64,000 nucleotides of DNA from contig NZ_CP061913.1 of the NCBI RefSeq assembly GCF_019904175.1, positions 1,984,001-2,048,000 on the forward strand. Direction: 5' to 3'. The position numbers were made by a program, and so were the translations under genes. The stretch comes from Dactylosporangium vinaceum. GTDB lineage: Bacteria; Actinomycetota; Actinomycetes; Mycobacteriales; Micromonosporaceae. How positions within the stretch are numbered: the first letter of the stretch is position 1; each line of letters opens with the position of its first letter. Shown here in pieces: positions 28,346-37,077 of the stretch. The notes under the pieces are model-generated. The model was not told the DNA's origin and ran no database searches. It saw only the letters and a program-made list of their open reading frames with translations.

Positions 28346-28633
28346 CGAGCCGGTCGGTGATGGCTGTGGTCGGCGTGAGGTCTAGCCGGCGCGGGGTGGT
28401 CAGAGGCTGGCGGCTGAAGGCGGAGGCTGCCACGTGATCCGAGGGGACGGTCAGGTGCCGTCGGGATCTGGCGGTTTGGTGGCTTTTGAGGTGGGTCGGT
28501 ACCACCGGAGTTGGAAGGTTTCGGGTCGTGGGGGAACGAGATCGATTCGGCTCGACCTGACCTGGCACACTGGTGGCGGCGTCCGGCGGGGGCGCGGGAA
28601 TGGGCGGCACGGGCGGCGCGGAGGCGAGTGACC

Positions 28634-30454
28634 GTGGGGTATCCGGGGCAGTATCGGCGGCGGCGTAGCGCGTTGCCCATCGTTGTTGCCGCAGTGATCG
28701 GCGTGGCTGCGATCTGCGGTGTGTACCTTTTCCTGGCCAATCGCGGCGACGGCGGGGACTCGAAGGCGGACAACCCGCGCCGTGAAGGGTGTATCGCGCT
28801 CAACGTCACCGCGTCCAGTGAGAAGGCCGCGCTGCTGTCCGAGCTGGCCAAGAACTACATCAAGGCCGATCGGCGTTTTGACGGCAAGTGCGCGGATCCC
28901 CAGGTACAGACGAAGGCTTCTGGGGCTGCTCTTGACGCACTCGCCAAGGGCTGGGACGTCGCCAAGGACGGGCCGCTGCCCGCGATCTGGACGCCGGCTG
29001 CGTCGTCGTGGGTCGCGCTGCTCAAGCAGCGGCTGGCGGCGGGGGACAAGGGCGGGCTCGTCCCGGACGGCAAGTTGCCGATGATTGCGCAGTCTCCGCT
29101 GGTGCTCGCCCTGCCCAAGCCCATGGCCGAAGCCCTCGGATGGCCGGACAAGCCGATCGGGTGGGGCGACGTGTTCGGGCTGATCAACGATCCGAACGGG
29201 TGGGGCTCCAAGGGGCACCCGGAGTGGGGGAAGTTCCGGCTCGGCAAGACCAACCCGCACTTCTCGACCTCGGGGCTGAACGCGACCGTGGGGGCGTACT
29301 TCGCCGCGACCGGGCGTTCGACCGACCTCACCGACAAGGATCTCGCCGACCCGAAGGTGCTGCAGTACGTCAAGGCGGTCGAGTCAAGTGTCGTGCACTA
29401 CGGCGACACCACGCTGACGTTCCTGTCGAACCAGGCCGCGGCGGACCAGGCCGGTCGCGGGCTCAACTACGTCAGTGCCGTGGCGGTCGAGGAGAAGTCG
29501 GTGTTCGACTACAACACCGGCAACCCGACGGGCGATCCGGCGCTGGCCGGCAAGGGTGCGCGTCCGCGCGTGCCGCTTGTCGCGGTGTACCCGAAGGAGG
29601 GCACCCTCGTCAGCGACCACCCGTTCGTGGTGCTGACGAACGCCAGCGACGAGCAGAAGGCCGCGGCGGCCGACTTCCTGAACTACGTGCGCGACGCGCC
29701 GCAGCAGAAGCGGTTCACCGACCTGGCGTTCCGCACGTACGACGGGAAGGCGGGCGCGGGCGCGACGCGCGAGAACGGGCTGCTGCCGGACGCGAAGTTC
29801 ACGACGATCGACCCGCCGTCGCCGCAGGTGCTCGAGAAGGCGCTCGCGACGTGGGACGGGCAGCGCAAGCGGGCCAAGGTGCTGCTGGTCATGGACGTCT
29901 CCGGGTCGATGAACAACGACGCCGGCAACGGGCAGACCCGCATGGAGCTGGCCAAGCAGGCCGCGCTGCAGTCGCTCGGGCTGCTCGCGGCGGACGACGA
30001 GGTCGGCCTGTGGACGTTCTCGACCGAGATCGAGGGGGCCAGCACGCCGTACACGGAGCAGGTCCCGGTAGGGGCGCTGGCCGACAACAAGGCGAAGCTG
30101 GAGCAGGTGATCAAGTCGCTGAGCGCCGATGGCGGCACGGCCCTGTACGCGACCACGCGCGCCGCGCAGCGCAAGATGGTCGAGCTCAGCAACCCGAACC
30201 GGATCAACGCGGTCGTGGTGCTCACGGACGGCAAGAACGAGTACCCGAAGGACGCCGACCTCGACGCGCTCGTGCGCGACGTCGACACCTCGGAGAAGGA
30301 GATCCCGGTCCGGGTGTTCACGATCGCCTATGGCGAGCAGGCCGACCTTGGCGTGCTGCAGAAGATCTCGGCCGCCTCGCGCGCGGCCGCGTACAACGCG
30401 AGCGATCCGACGACGATCAATAACGTGATGGTCAACGTCCTGTCCAACTTCTGA
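28634..30454 (+). CDS. Membrane-anchored solute-binding / von Willebrand A domain protein
   Basis: One TM segment (SALPIVVAAVIGVAAICGVYLF, residues ~12-33) anchors a large extracytoplasmic part. A periplasmic-binding-like domain (about 50-390) has ALDALAKGWDVAK, IWTPAASSWVALL and GLNATVGAYFAAT. A C-terminal VWA domain has an intact MIDAS, VLLVMDVSGSMNND near residue 420, and later DGGTALYATT and VVLTDGKNEYPKD. Such fusions are seen in Actinobacteria and may sense or present envelope ligands. GTG 28634 is chosen from GGAGG at 28620-28624; the frame stays open upstream through repeats. It lies in the same orientation upstream of pspA-pspM, suggesting an envelope-stress role. Confidence 0.85.
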   Translation: MGYPGQYRRRRSALPIVVAAVIGVAAICGVYLFLANRGDGGDSKADNPRREGCIALNVTASSEKAALLSELAKNYIKADRRFDGKCADPQVQTKASGAALDALAKGWDVAKDGPLPAIWTPAASSWVALLKQRLAAGDKGGLVPDGKLPMIAQSPLVLALPKPMAEALGWPDKPIGWGDVFGLINDPNGWGSKGHPEWGKFRLGKTNPHFSTSGLNATVGAYFAATGRSTDLTDKDLADPKVLQYVKAVESSVVHYGDTTLTFLSNQAAADQAGRGLNYVSAVAVEEKSVFDYNTGNPTGDPALAGKGARPRVPLVAVYPKEGTLVSDHPFVVLTNASDEQKAAAADFLNYVRDAPQQKRFTDLAFRTYDGKAGAGATRENGLLPDAKFTTIDPPSPQVLEKALATWDGQRKRAKVLLVMDVSGSMNNDAGNGQTRMELAKQAALQSLGLLAADDEVGLWTFSTEIEGASTPYTEQVPVGALADNKAKLEQVIKSLSADGGTALYATTRAAQRKMVELSNPNRINAVVVLTDGKNEYPKDADLDALVRDVDTSEKEIPVRVFTIAYGEQADLGVLQKISAASRAAAYNASDPTTINNVMVNVLSNF

Positions 30455-30484
30455 TCCCGGTTTCCACGGGGCACACTTACGAGG

Positions 30485-31309
30485 ATGGGCTTCAAGGAGC
30501 ACCTGACCGAGCCGTGGGGGCTCGTGGCCGCCGGCGTGCTCGGCGGCATGGGCGGCGCGGTCGCGGCCGCGCTCGCCCCGGCCGGTCTGCTCGTCGGTGT
30601 CCCGGTCGGGCTCGCGGTCGCGGGCGCCGTGTACGGGATTCGGGTCGGTCTCGGCGTGATCACCGATCGCGACGGGGCGCCGGACCTCGCGCTCAAGGCG
30701 GCGCCGCCCGCGACGCTGCCGACGCCTCCGCGCGGGAGCGATGCGGAGCGCTTCCTGCGGCGGGCCGAGGCCGCGGTGCGGACGCTGCGCCGCCAGGCCG
30801 AGGGCACCGGCGATCCGCTCCTGCGCAGCCAGGTCTCGGAGGTCGACGACTCGGCCGCCGGGGCGCTCGCGGACCTGGCCCGCTTCGCCGGGCAGGTGAC
30901 GCTCATCGAGCAGACGGCGGCCGGGATCAACACGCAGCGGCTGCGCCAGGAGTACAGCCAGATCCAGCGCGGCCTGTCCGGGCTGGAGCCGGGGCCGCTG
31001 CGCGACGAGCGGGAGCGGGCCCGCCGGGCGCTGTCCGATCAGCTCGACGTCGGGCAGCGGCTGCGCGACGCCAAGGAGATGCTGCTGGCCCGCATGCAGT
31101 CCGCGGTGCTGGGCCTGGAGGGCCTTGTCGCACGGATGGCCGAGCTGGTCGCCCTGCACGCGACAACGGTCGGCGGCGCGCCGCTGACCGCCGCCAAGGT
31201 GGCGGAGCTCACCAACGATCTCGAGGGCCTGCGCGCGGGCCTGGCCGAGGCTGAGCGGCTGTCCCGCTCGGCGCTCTCGGGTGGGGATGACCCGGGTTCA
31301 CTGCCCTGA
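30485..31309 (+). CDS. Membrane-anchored coiled-coil protein of unknown function
   Basis: A hydrophobic Gly/Ala hairpin near the N-terminus (about residues 12-52, GLVAAGVLGGMGGAVAAALA and LLVGVPVGLAVAGAVYG) is followed by about 200 mostly helical residues with heptad-like Leu/Ala spacing (FLRRAEAAVRTLRRQ, QRLRQEYSQIQRGL, AEAERLSRSAL). The two-helix anchor plus coiled coil is what one would expect of a partner of PspA or of the VWA protein upstream. I do not recognise a named family. The gene starts 30 nt after the VWA gene and ends 144 nt before pspA. Confidence 0.75.
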   Translation: MGFKEHLTEPWGLVAAGVLGGMGGAVAAALAPAGLLVGVPVGLAVAGAVYGIRVGLGVITDRDGAPDLALKAAPPATLPTPPRGSDAERFLRRAEAAVRTLRRQAEGTGDPLLRSQVSEVDDSAAGALADLARFAGQVTLIEQTAAGINTQRLRQEYSQIQRGLSGLEPGPLRDERERARRALSDQLDVGQRLRDAKEMLLARMQSAVLGLEGLVARMAELVALHATTVGGAPLTAAKVAELTNDLEGLRAGLAEAERLSRSALSGGDDPGSLP

Positions 31310-31453
31310 CTTTCCCCCGACTTAAGTCCGACTTGTCCGGGTTTCGAGCTGATTTTCGAGGTGTACCCGTCCGTCTGGGCGTGACGCTCTAGCGCGAGCC
31401 TGACACGATAGAAGCCGCACGTCTTCCCGTGCTGGCCGAGAGAGGACCGCGAG

Positions 31454-32320
31454 ATGGCGAATCCGTTCGCTAAGGGCTGGAAGTACCTGATGGCGCTGTT
31501 CGGCGCCAAGATCGACGAGTATGCCGATCCGAAGGTACAGATCCAGCAGGCGATCGAGGAGTCGCAGCGTCAGCACCAGGCGCTCGTGCAGCAGGCCGCG
31601 GCCGTGATCGGCAATCAGCGGCAGCTGGAGATGCGCCTCTCCCGCCAGATCGCCGAGGTCGAGAAGCTCCAGGGCTCGGCGCGGCAGGCACTGACGCTCG
31701 CCGACAAGACCCGGGCCGAGGGCGACGAGGCGAAGGCGCAGCAGTACGAGCAGACGGCCCAGGTGTTCGCCACCCAGCTGGTCGCGGCCGAGCAGGGCAT
31801 GGAGGACCTCAAGGCCCTCCACGACCAGTCGCTCAACGCCGCCGCCCAGGCCCGCAAGGCCGTCGAGAACAACGCCATGATGCTCCAGCAGAAGCTCGCC
31901 GAACGCACCAAGCTGCTCAGCCAGCTGGAGCAGGCGAAGATGCAGGAGACCGTGGCCAAGTCCCTCGAGTCGATGAGCGGCCTCGCCGCCCCCGGCAACA
32001 CCCCGTCACTGGACGAGGTGCGCGAGAAGATCGAGCGCCGGTACGCCAACGCGATGGGCCGCGCCGAGCTCGCCTCCAACTCCGTCGAGGGCCGGATGCT
32101 CGAGGTCCAGCGCTCGACCCTGGACATGGCCGGCAGCTCCCGGCTCGACCAGATCCGCGCGAGCATGGCCGGCGAGAAGCTCGCGGCCGCGCCCGAGACG
32201 CCAGCGGTCGGCGCGCCGTCGGCCTCGCCGGGCACCCGGGACGCCAGCGTCGCCCGCCTCGACGAGATCCGGGCCAGCATGAAGGACAAGCAGACAGGCG
32301 ACTCGGCCAGCGCCAGCTGA
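31454..32320 (+). CDS. pspA: PspA/IM30 (ESCRT-III-like) membrane-stress protein
   Basis: Peripheral inner-membrane protein that assembles on stressed membranes. The N-terminal amphipathic helix and start [20 protein letters not shown] are typical. A long coiled coil (about residues 20-210) contains the family stretch [21 protein letters not shown]. The C-terminal tail is extended and contains a duplicated motif, RLDQIRASM near 233 and RLDEIRASM near 270, separated by a Pro/Ala linker. A Shine-Dalgarno-like GAGAGAGGA precedes ATG 31454. pspM follows 34 nt later, so the two are likely cotranscribed. Confidence 0.94.
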   Translation: MANPFAKGWKYLMALFGAKIDEYADPKVQIQQAIEESQRQHQALVQQAAAVIGNQRQLEMRLSRQIAEVEKLQGSARQALTLADKTRAEGDEAKAQQYEQTAQVFATQLVAAEQGMEDLKALHDQSLNAAAQARKAVENNAMMLQQKLAERTKLLSQLEQAKMQETVAKSLESMSGLAAPGNTPSLDEVREKIERRYANAMGRAELASNSVEGRMLEVQRSTLDMAGSSRLDQIRASMAGEKLAAAPETPAVGAPSASPGTRDASVARLDEIRASMKDKQTGDSASAS

Positions 32321-32353
32321 CCGACGACGTAGGCACAACCCCGGGGGGCGGTC

Positions 32354-33115
32354 ATGGCCAGCGAACGGACCAAGCACCTCAAACGACTGCGGAAGCTGCA
32401 CCGCTCCGCCCGGGGCTGGTCCGTGCGCGCCGGGCTGCTCACCGGGGCCACCGCGATCCTGGTCCCGTACAGCGGGCTCGGCCTGCCCGACGCTTTCTGG
32501 GCCGCGGCCGCGGGCGGGTCGATCGCCATCACGTGGTGGCGGTGGATCGATTTTCGAGCCTTCCGAGCGTTGCCTGTACCGCCAGAGCCCGATCCCGCAC
32601 TGACGAGCGCCCAGGCCCGCGACAAGCTCGTCAACCTGGCCCAGCGACTCCCCGGCGGCCGCACCGCGGTGGCCGAGTTCGACCGCCAGCGCGAATCGTT
32701 CAAACTCCGCGGCCTGACCGTCGCCGAGCCATGGCGCCGCCTGGACCGCGCCGCGACGATGCTCTCCGGCCTTATCGGCCGCCTGGGCCCACACGCCGAA
32801 AGCGCAGTCCTCGACGCCACCGTAGCCGAACGCCAACTCCGCGACCTGGCCCAGCGCTGCGCCTCCGTCGAGCGCACCATGCGCCTTGGCCCGGCCGGGG
32901 AAGCTCTCCGCCCCGCCCACGCCATCCTGGCCGAGCAGCTGGAGCAGGGCGTCACCGCGTACGAGCAGTTCGTCACCGCCGCCGCCGGCTGCGTAGCCGA
33001 GGACAACATGGCGGTCGGCAACCTCACAGACGCGACAGCATTCCTGCGCGGCGTAGCCGAGGGCTTGGCCGACCTGCGCAACCCCCAGGCGGCTCCCCGC
33101 CCACAGACCGCCTGA
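32354..33115 (+). CDS. pspM: Phage-shock envelope stress protein PspM-like
   Basis: Actinobacterial PspA partner, membrane anchored. Two close TM segments (about residues 27-60, AGLLTGATAILVPYSGLGL and AFWAAAAGGSIAITWW) are followed by a helical cytoplasmic domain with AQRLPGGRTAVAEFDRQ, WRRLDRAATMLSGLIGRLG and LRPAHAILAEQLEQGV. At 253 residues it is in the range of mycobacterial PspM. Its position directly after pspA matches the mycobacterial clgR-pspA-pspM locus. The TM pair is thought to tether PspA and ClgR. No PspN is seen next to it. Confidence 0.85.
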   Translation: MASERTKHLKRLRKLHRSARGWSVRAGLLTGATAILVPYSGLGLPDAFWAAAAGGSIAITWWRWIDFRAFRALPVPPEPDPALTSAQARDKLVNLAQRLPGGRTAVAEFDRQRESFKLRGLTVAEPWRRLDRAATMLSGLIGRLGPHAESAVLDATVAERQLRDLAQRCASVERTMRLGPAGEALRPAHAILAEQLEQGVTAYEQFVTAAAGCVAEDNMAVGNLTDATAFLRGVAEGLADLRNPQAAPRPQTA

Positions 33116-33348
33116 GCGCCCCTTCGCCGGCCCCCGCCCGCGCTCGACTGCGCACGCTGGCCCCACGCCCCGCACGAACCGGCACCCGCGCTGGACCCGC
33201 ACCCGCGCCCAGTGACCCGCCTGGACCGGCACCGCAGAACGTGACGTCCTCTCGGGGCAAGACCCGGATAGCGTGATCCAGACCGATATTTGGTCACCGG
33301 ATCGTTGGCCGCGGCCCGCGATTCGCCGTCGGCTCCGTCGTGCTCACT

Positions 33349-33517
33349 ATTCGGTGGTAACGATCCATGGGCGCCTGCGGCGACAGAAGCAAAGGTCATA
33401 TTTCGTTGTCGGCCGATAAGCTCCAACGCATGCGCCGAAAGGCGCCAAAAATGAAGCAGAACGAACAGACTATTGCCCTTATTCGCCGCAGGCGCTCGCG
33501 ACCCGTTACCACCGAAT
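33349..33517. repeat. 169-bp imperfect palindrome (MITE-like or structured RNA)
   Basis: ATTCGGTGGTAACG (33349-33362) is exactly complementary to CGTTACCACCGAAT (33504-33517). Just inside, GCGCCTGCGGCGA (about 33371-33383) pairs with TCGCCGCAGGCGC (about 33482-33494). At the centre GCGCC/GGCGC closes a GAAA loop (about 33431-33446). The segment is clearly A/T-richer than its surroundings. No transposase is nearby. The flanks do not show an obvious target duplication. Confidence 0.75.
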
Positions 33518-34191
33518 GACGACCACAACGGACCTGGCCCCATCCGACGAACCTCAGCCAACAATCGGTAACCAGACAACGGCCGGGACCACGCTGTCCG
33601 GTCCTTACCCCGAGAGAACGCCACATGCTGCGGTGCCGGTCCAACCCGCTCCTCGCGGCGCCGCACCCCGACGACCGGCACGCCCTCGTGAGCAGCCGAG
33701 CCAAAGGCTGAGGCAGAAAGGACCCCGGCGAACGCGGCACCGGAAGGCGACCGATCAGTAGCCGAGAGGCACTGGTGCGGGCTGTCTTCGGGCGCGGGCC
33801 TCATGACCACTGGCAGGGTGGGACCAGCAGGCGACGCGACTCCTACGAGCACCTTGAGGCCAATAGGTGGCGTGACCCCGGCAGGTGACATGTCTTCGGC
33901 TAGTGCCGCGGACCTGGTGAGCGGCGCGGAGCTGACAGGCGGCGCAGCCTCGGCATCTCGTGTGGCGCCGATGGGCGGTGCAGCTCCGGCAAATGGTGCC
34001 GCGTCGGTGAGCGGGACGGCACTGGCAGGCGAGGCGAGAGCGGCGTCGAGCGGCTCGATCGGAGCGTCGCGCCGGCGGCGGAGCTTGGCTGCGTGCCGCT
34101 GCGCCAGTCCCCAATCCCGATGCCGCGCATGCTCGCGCCGAAACTCCTCATTGAGCGGCGAATAATTCCGCACCCGAGTCCGGTCGCGCAT
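33518..34191 (-). pseudogene. Possible 5' end of a protein gene lacking a proximal stop
   Basis: Reading leftward from ATG 34191, the first 40 residues look like a real basic protein N-terminus (RDRTRVRNYSPLNEEFRRE, then HARHRDWGLAQRHAAKL). They are followed by an Ala/Pro-rich low-complexity tail. The frame then has no stop until 31615, running through the 169-bp palindrome and antisense across pspM and pspA, which cannot be a normal gene end. I therefore mark only the part up to the palindrome as a broken or misread gene. An alternative is a short protein whose true stop was lost by repeat expansion. Confidence 0.3.
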
Positions 34192-34449
34192 GGAAGACGT
34201 TTCCGCCCGATTGAAGAAGCTCAGCTGTCCGCCCACACCACGATTGTTCCGAGCTCGACGTTAACCCAGCGTTAGCCGGCCTTGCGCCATTGCAAACAGC
34301 GTATGCCCTATGTCCCTATACCGTTATCGCCACCGACGCTGACGGGAGACGCCCCGGCGCCGACCGCTTCGCCTGCCCTGGCTCGGCGGGCTTCGCATTG
34401 ACCGATCCGGAGTAGGCGCTGACGGGAGCGGCGCACCCCCAGTGGCGCG

Positions 34450-34524
34450 GACCCGAGTAAGTCATTTTTTCGCCTGTCGGGGTATAAATCGGATATGTCG
34501 GTGTGCGGAGCGCCCGACATATCG
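34450..34524 (-). repeat. Dispersed inverted-repeat element, copy 3
   Basis: GATATGTCG (34492-34500) pairs with CGACATATC (34515-34523). Read on the minus strand the order is stem, loop with GCGCTCCGC, stem, then a GATTTAT-containing tail, as in copies 1 and 2. It lies 10 bp past the 3' end of the minus-strand lipoprotein gene. Bases 34192-34449 hold no recognisable feature. Confidence 0.8.
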
Positions 34525-34533
34525 CGGGAATGG

Positions 34534-35355
34534 TCACTCGTTCGGCAGCAGGTAGCGCCAGCTGGCGCGGGCCATCGTGCCGTCGGGCATGCGGTATGCG
34601 GGCCAGGCGCCGCGTTGGTCCAGGTCGCGGGTCAGGGTGCGGACCGCCGATCTTGCGGCGTCGCCGTCCAGGTCGGCTCGGCGGAGGCCCTCCGCGTTCG
34701 GCGCAGGCAGGGTGATGCCCGGCGGCCATGGGGCCTCGGTTGCGGACGGTGACGGGTCGGTGATGATCGGGGAGCCGGTGCCGGCCTGGCCCTGCAGCAC
34801 AGGGACGGCCACGACGCGGACCCGGGTGGCCAGGTACGGCTGCGCGGTCGCGGACACCGTCTTGTGCACGTTGGCGAGGCGGTCGCGGGCGTTGTAGAGC
34901 GCGTCGGCGTACACGCGCTCGGGCTTGAGCTCGTCGAAGCCCTCGGCCGTGAAGCTCAGCGGGCCTGTCGGGGTCCACACGGTGACCCTCGTGACAGGTG
35001 CGTCGACGATCGTCGGGGTAGGCGTCGGCTTCTTCTGCGACGCTACCGCGCGCAGGTCGTCGGCCAGGCCGTTGGACAGGGTGCGGAGCTGGTCGGGGTC
35101 GAGGCGGGAGCGGTACGTCGCGTCGGCTATCGCGTCGCCGTCGCCGTAGATGACCAGGCGGGGCGGGCGCAGGGCGGCGATGCCGGGCGCGGTCAGGCCG
35201 CCGGTGAGCTCCCAGATGGCGATCGGCTCGTCCTGGGGCGGGTCGAACGACGGGGTCGGGCTCGGGGCGACGCCCGGGGTGCCGTCGCACGCGGTGAGCG
35301 CGGCCGCTGCGAGGAGCCCGGCGAGCATCCCTCGCCGGGTCAGGCGGTGATCCAT
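34534..35355 (-). CDS. Tat-type lipoprotein of unknown function
   Basis: A secreted, membrane-anchored lipoprotein: the N-terminus HRLTRRGMLAGLLAAAALTA carries a twin-arginine followed by a hydrophobic stretch and the lipobox LTAC (Cys near residue 23). A Pro/Ser/Thr linker leads to a globular domain of about 220 residues (RLVIYGDGDAIADATYRSR, DELKPERVYADALYNARDR, RVRVVAVPVLQGQAG, WPAYRMPDGTMARASWRY). I do not recognise its family. ATG 35355 is supported by GGGGAGGAG just upstream. It is 273 residues long. It is monocistronic on the minus strand. Confidence 0.85.
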   Translation of the reverse strand: MDHRLTRRGMLAGLLAAAALTACDGTPGVAPSPTPSFDPPQDEPIAIWELTGGLTAPGIAALRPPRLVIYGDGDAIADATYRSRLDPDQLRTLSNGLADDLRAVASQKKPTPTPTIVDAPVTRVTVWTPTGPLSFTAEGFDELKPERVYADALYNARDRLANVHKTVSATAQPYLATRVRVVAVPVLQGQAGTGSPIITDPSPSATEAPWPPGITLPAPNAEGLRRADLDGDAARSAVRTLTRDLDQRGAWPAYRMPDGTMARASWRYLLPNE

Positions 35356-35693
35356 CGCTCCTCCCCGTGAAGCGTTATGGCCTGTACCTGCGGCCGTACG
35401 GCTGCGGCGCCCACCTGGCCGCGCTGCGGCCCGCCGTGACGCCGCGTGGAGCCCGGCCGCGCGGACGCGGCGATGGTCCAGGTCACCCGCCGGCCGCGGT
35501 CGAGTGACGCGCGGAAGCGTGCGTGGCCGGTGTCGTCCGACTGCATTCCCGGCCAGCACCCTACCCCGTGGCCGCCCTCATGAATCTCCCCGGTCACGGG
35601 AGTAACAACCGGCCAGTGTCCGTGATGGATACGTTGCCAATAAGCGGGCTTCAAATCTGGCTTAGGGCACGGGGCTTTTCGCGGCGGGGCGCA

Positions 35694-35699
35694 TAGCGT
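35694..35699 (+). promoter_or_regulatory. Leaderless -10 element (TAGCGT) for small ORF
   Basis: TAGCGT plus 7 nt precedes GTG 35707. Between 35356 and 35693 I see no gene. Confidence 0.35.
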
Positions 35700-35706
35700 C
35701 ACGAGG

Positions 35707-35907
35707 GTGTTCGCACAGCACGACAACCAGGACTTCTGGCTTGTCGACCTCGACGCCGAGGGGGACCTGGTCCTCGTCCGGCCGGGCCGTCACGCGCGCT
35801 CGGGCGGGCCGTTCCCGAGCTGGCAGTGCGGGCACCAGTACGTGATGCGGTCGTTGTCGCCGCCCGTCCACCGCCGGATCGTGGTGCGGCACCGGCGGCA
35901 GGGCTGA
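35707..35907 (+). CDS. Small hypothetical protein overlapping nei 3' end
   Basis: 66 codons from GTG 35707. The first 28 residues, outside the overlap, look protein-like (MFAQHDNQDFWLVDLDAEGD). The rest lies antisense to the last 118 bp of nei, where the composition is that of a shadow frame. The leaderless -10 at 35694 is the main argument for a real gene. It could be a decayed remnant whose original 3' part was lost. No family is recognised. Confidence 0.35.
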   Translation: MFAQHDNQDFWLVDLDAEGDLVLVRPGRHARSGGPFPSWQCGHQYVMRSLSPPVHRRIVVRHRRQG

Positions 35908-36602
35908 CCGGAGCGCTCGAACACCCAGTGGGTCTCGCCGCGGCGCAAGGAGCCGGTAGTCGTCTGGGTCCAGCGGCCGCGGTTGGAGTTGAGCAACGCA
36001 CGCGCCCGCGCGACCAGACCGGCCGGGTCGGGCACCTCACCGACCGGGGTCCACGGGGAGACGCCGCGCAGAAACAGGGTCTCGGCCTTGTACAGGTTGC
36101 CGATCCCGGCGAGGTTGCGCTGGTCGAGCAGGGCGTCGGCGATCCAGCGGTCCGGCTTGGCCAGCAGCCGCCGCACAGCCTCGTCGCCGTCCCATTCGTC
36201 GCCCATCAGGTCGGGCCCGAGGAACCCGACAAGCCGCTCCTCCTCGCGGGTCGGCACCAGGGCGAGCTCGTGCAGGTGGTACCCGACGGCGACGGCGGCC
36301 GGCGTGTGCAGCGCCACCCGGATGAGGTGGGCGGGGCGCCCCGTCCAACGCTCTCCCGGCCGGTACGTCCGCCACGCCCCGTCCATCCGCAGGTGTGAGT
36401 GGAGGGTGAGCGGCTCCCGGTCGTCTTTCGTCAGCCGCAGGAGCAGATGCTTGCCGCGGCACGCGGACTCGGCGATCGTCCAGCCGGCGAGGTTCTTGGC
36501 GGCCAGCTGCGGCACCCGGAAGTCGCTCTTCGTGATCGTCTGACCCTCGATCGCGGCCTCGAGCACGCGCGCGGTGTTCCAGACGGTGTCGCCTTCGGGC
36601 AC
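35790..36602 (-). CDS. nei: Fpg/Nei family DNA glycosylase (endonuclease VIII-like)
   Basis: Bifunctional glycosylase/AP lyase for oxidised bases. Translation from GTG 36602 gives PEGDTVWNTARVLEAAI, so Pro and Glu of the catalytic N-terminus follow the initiator directly. LTLHSHLRMDGAWR carries the conserved Lys/His region, LDQRNLAGIGNLYKAE is the H2TH motif near residue 155, and the C-terminal zinc finger is CRRC then WCPHC. At 270 residues it is usual length. Its start lies 1 nt beyond the stop of the upstream small membrane-protein gene (36604), indicating coupling. An upstream extension to 36668 would bury the essential Pro and is rejected. Confidence 0.95.
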   Translation of the reverse strand: MPEGDTVWNTARVLEAAIEGQTITKSDFRVPQLAAKNLAGWTIAESACRGKHLLLRLTKDDREPLTLHSHLRMDGAWRTYRPGERWTGRPAHLIRVALHTPAAVAVGYHLHELALVPTREEERLVGFLGPDLMGDEWDGDEAVRRLLAKPDRWIADALLDQRNLAGIGNLYKAETLFLRGVSPWTPVGEVPDPAGLVARARALLNSNRGRWTQTTTGSLRRGETHWVFERSGQPCRRCRTTIRRWTGGDNDRITYWCPHCQLGNGPPERA

Positions 36603-36603
36603 G

Positions 36604-37065
36604 TTACGAACCCGCCGGCGCCACGGTGTACCGCTGCAGGTGCCCTCGAGCCTCCAGCGCGGCGACAACCGAGTCCGCGTCCGAGCGCGACTCGAGCCGG
36701 GCGACCTCGTACCGCTGGCCGTCGTCGCCCTCCCGCAGCACCGCCCAGAGCCCGGCCTCGACCCGGGCCCGCACCTTCTTGGCGTCCCGCTCGGCTTCGC
36801 GCAGGTGGTCGGCCGCCTGCTGCTCGGCCAGCTTCAGGACGCCCTCGACGCGGGTGCCGAGCCCGGACAGCGCGGGTCGGCGCTCGTCACCCTCGGCGGG
36901 CTCCTCGTAGGGGTCGGAGGGGGCCGCGGCCAGCATGACCAGGCCGACGACGGTCGCCGCGACGCCCGTCCACAGCGCGGTCGCCTGCGCCCTGGACGCG
37001 GAGAGCTGCGACCCGGCGAACAGTCCCACGCCGAGCCCGATCAGCAGTAACGCCAGCCGCCTCAT
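36604..37065 (-). CDS. Small membrane protein with coiled-coil tail
   Basis: Two TM segments (about residues 3-20 and 31-48) are followed by an acidic linker and a helical coiled-coil segment (VEGVLKLAEQQAADHLREAE and DAKKVRARVEAG), then a compact C-terminal piece. At 153 residues it has no recognised family. It lies between a GNAT gene (12 nt upstream) and nei (overlapping control region), so the four minus-strand genes from 38751 to 35790 form a likely operon. Confidence 0.75.
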   Translation of the reverse strand: MRRLALLLIGLGVGLFAGSQLSASRAQATALWTGVAATVVGLVMLAAAPSDPYEEPAEGDERRPALSGLGTRVEGVLKLAEQQAADHLREAERDAKKVRARVEAGLWAVLREGDDGQRYEVARLESRSDADSVVAALEARGHLQRYTVAPAGS

Positions 37066-37077
37066 CTCAGCAAGAGG

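Noticed and set aside
27585..28610. 341-codon minus-strand frame and other long frames in the 27.4-28.4 kb repeats
   Set aside because: Composition is entirely repeat-derived (RADARLVRTRG-type), several overlapping frames on both strands are equally open, and no conserved segment or ribosome site is seen.
31383..31400. CGCTCTAGCG as a ClgR operator upstream of pspA
   Set aside because: Half-sites are spaced 2 bp apart, not as in known ClgR boxes, and no second site is seen; kept only as a weak possibility.
33516..33761. 81-codon plus-strand frame starting inside the 169-bp palindrome
   Set aside because: Start lies in the palindrome arm; sequence is Pro/Arg-rich low complexity with no promoter or ribosome site.
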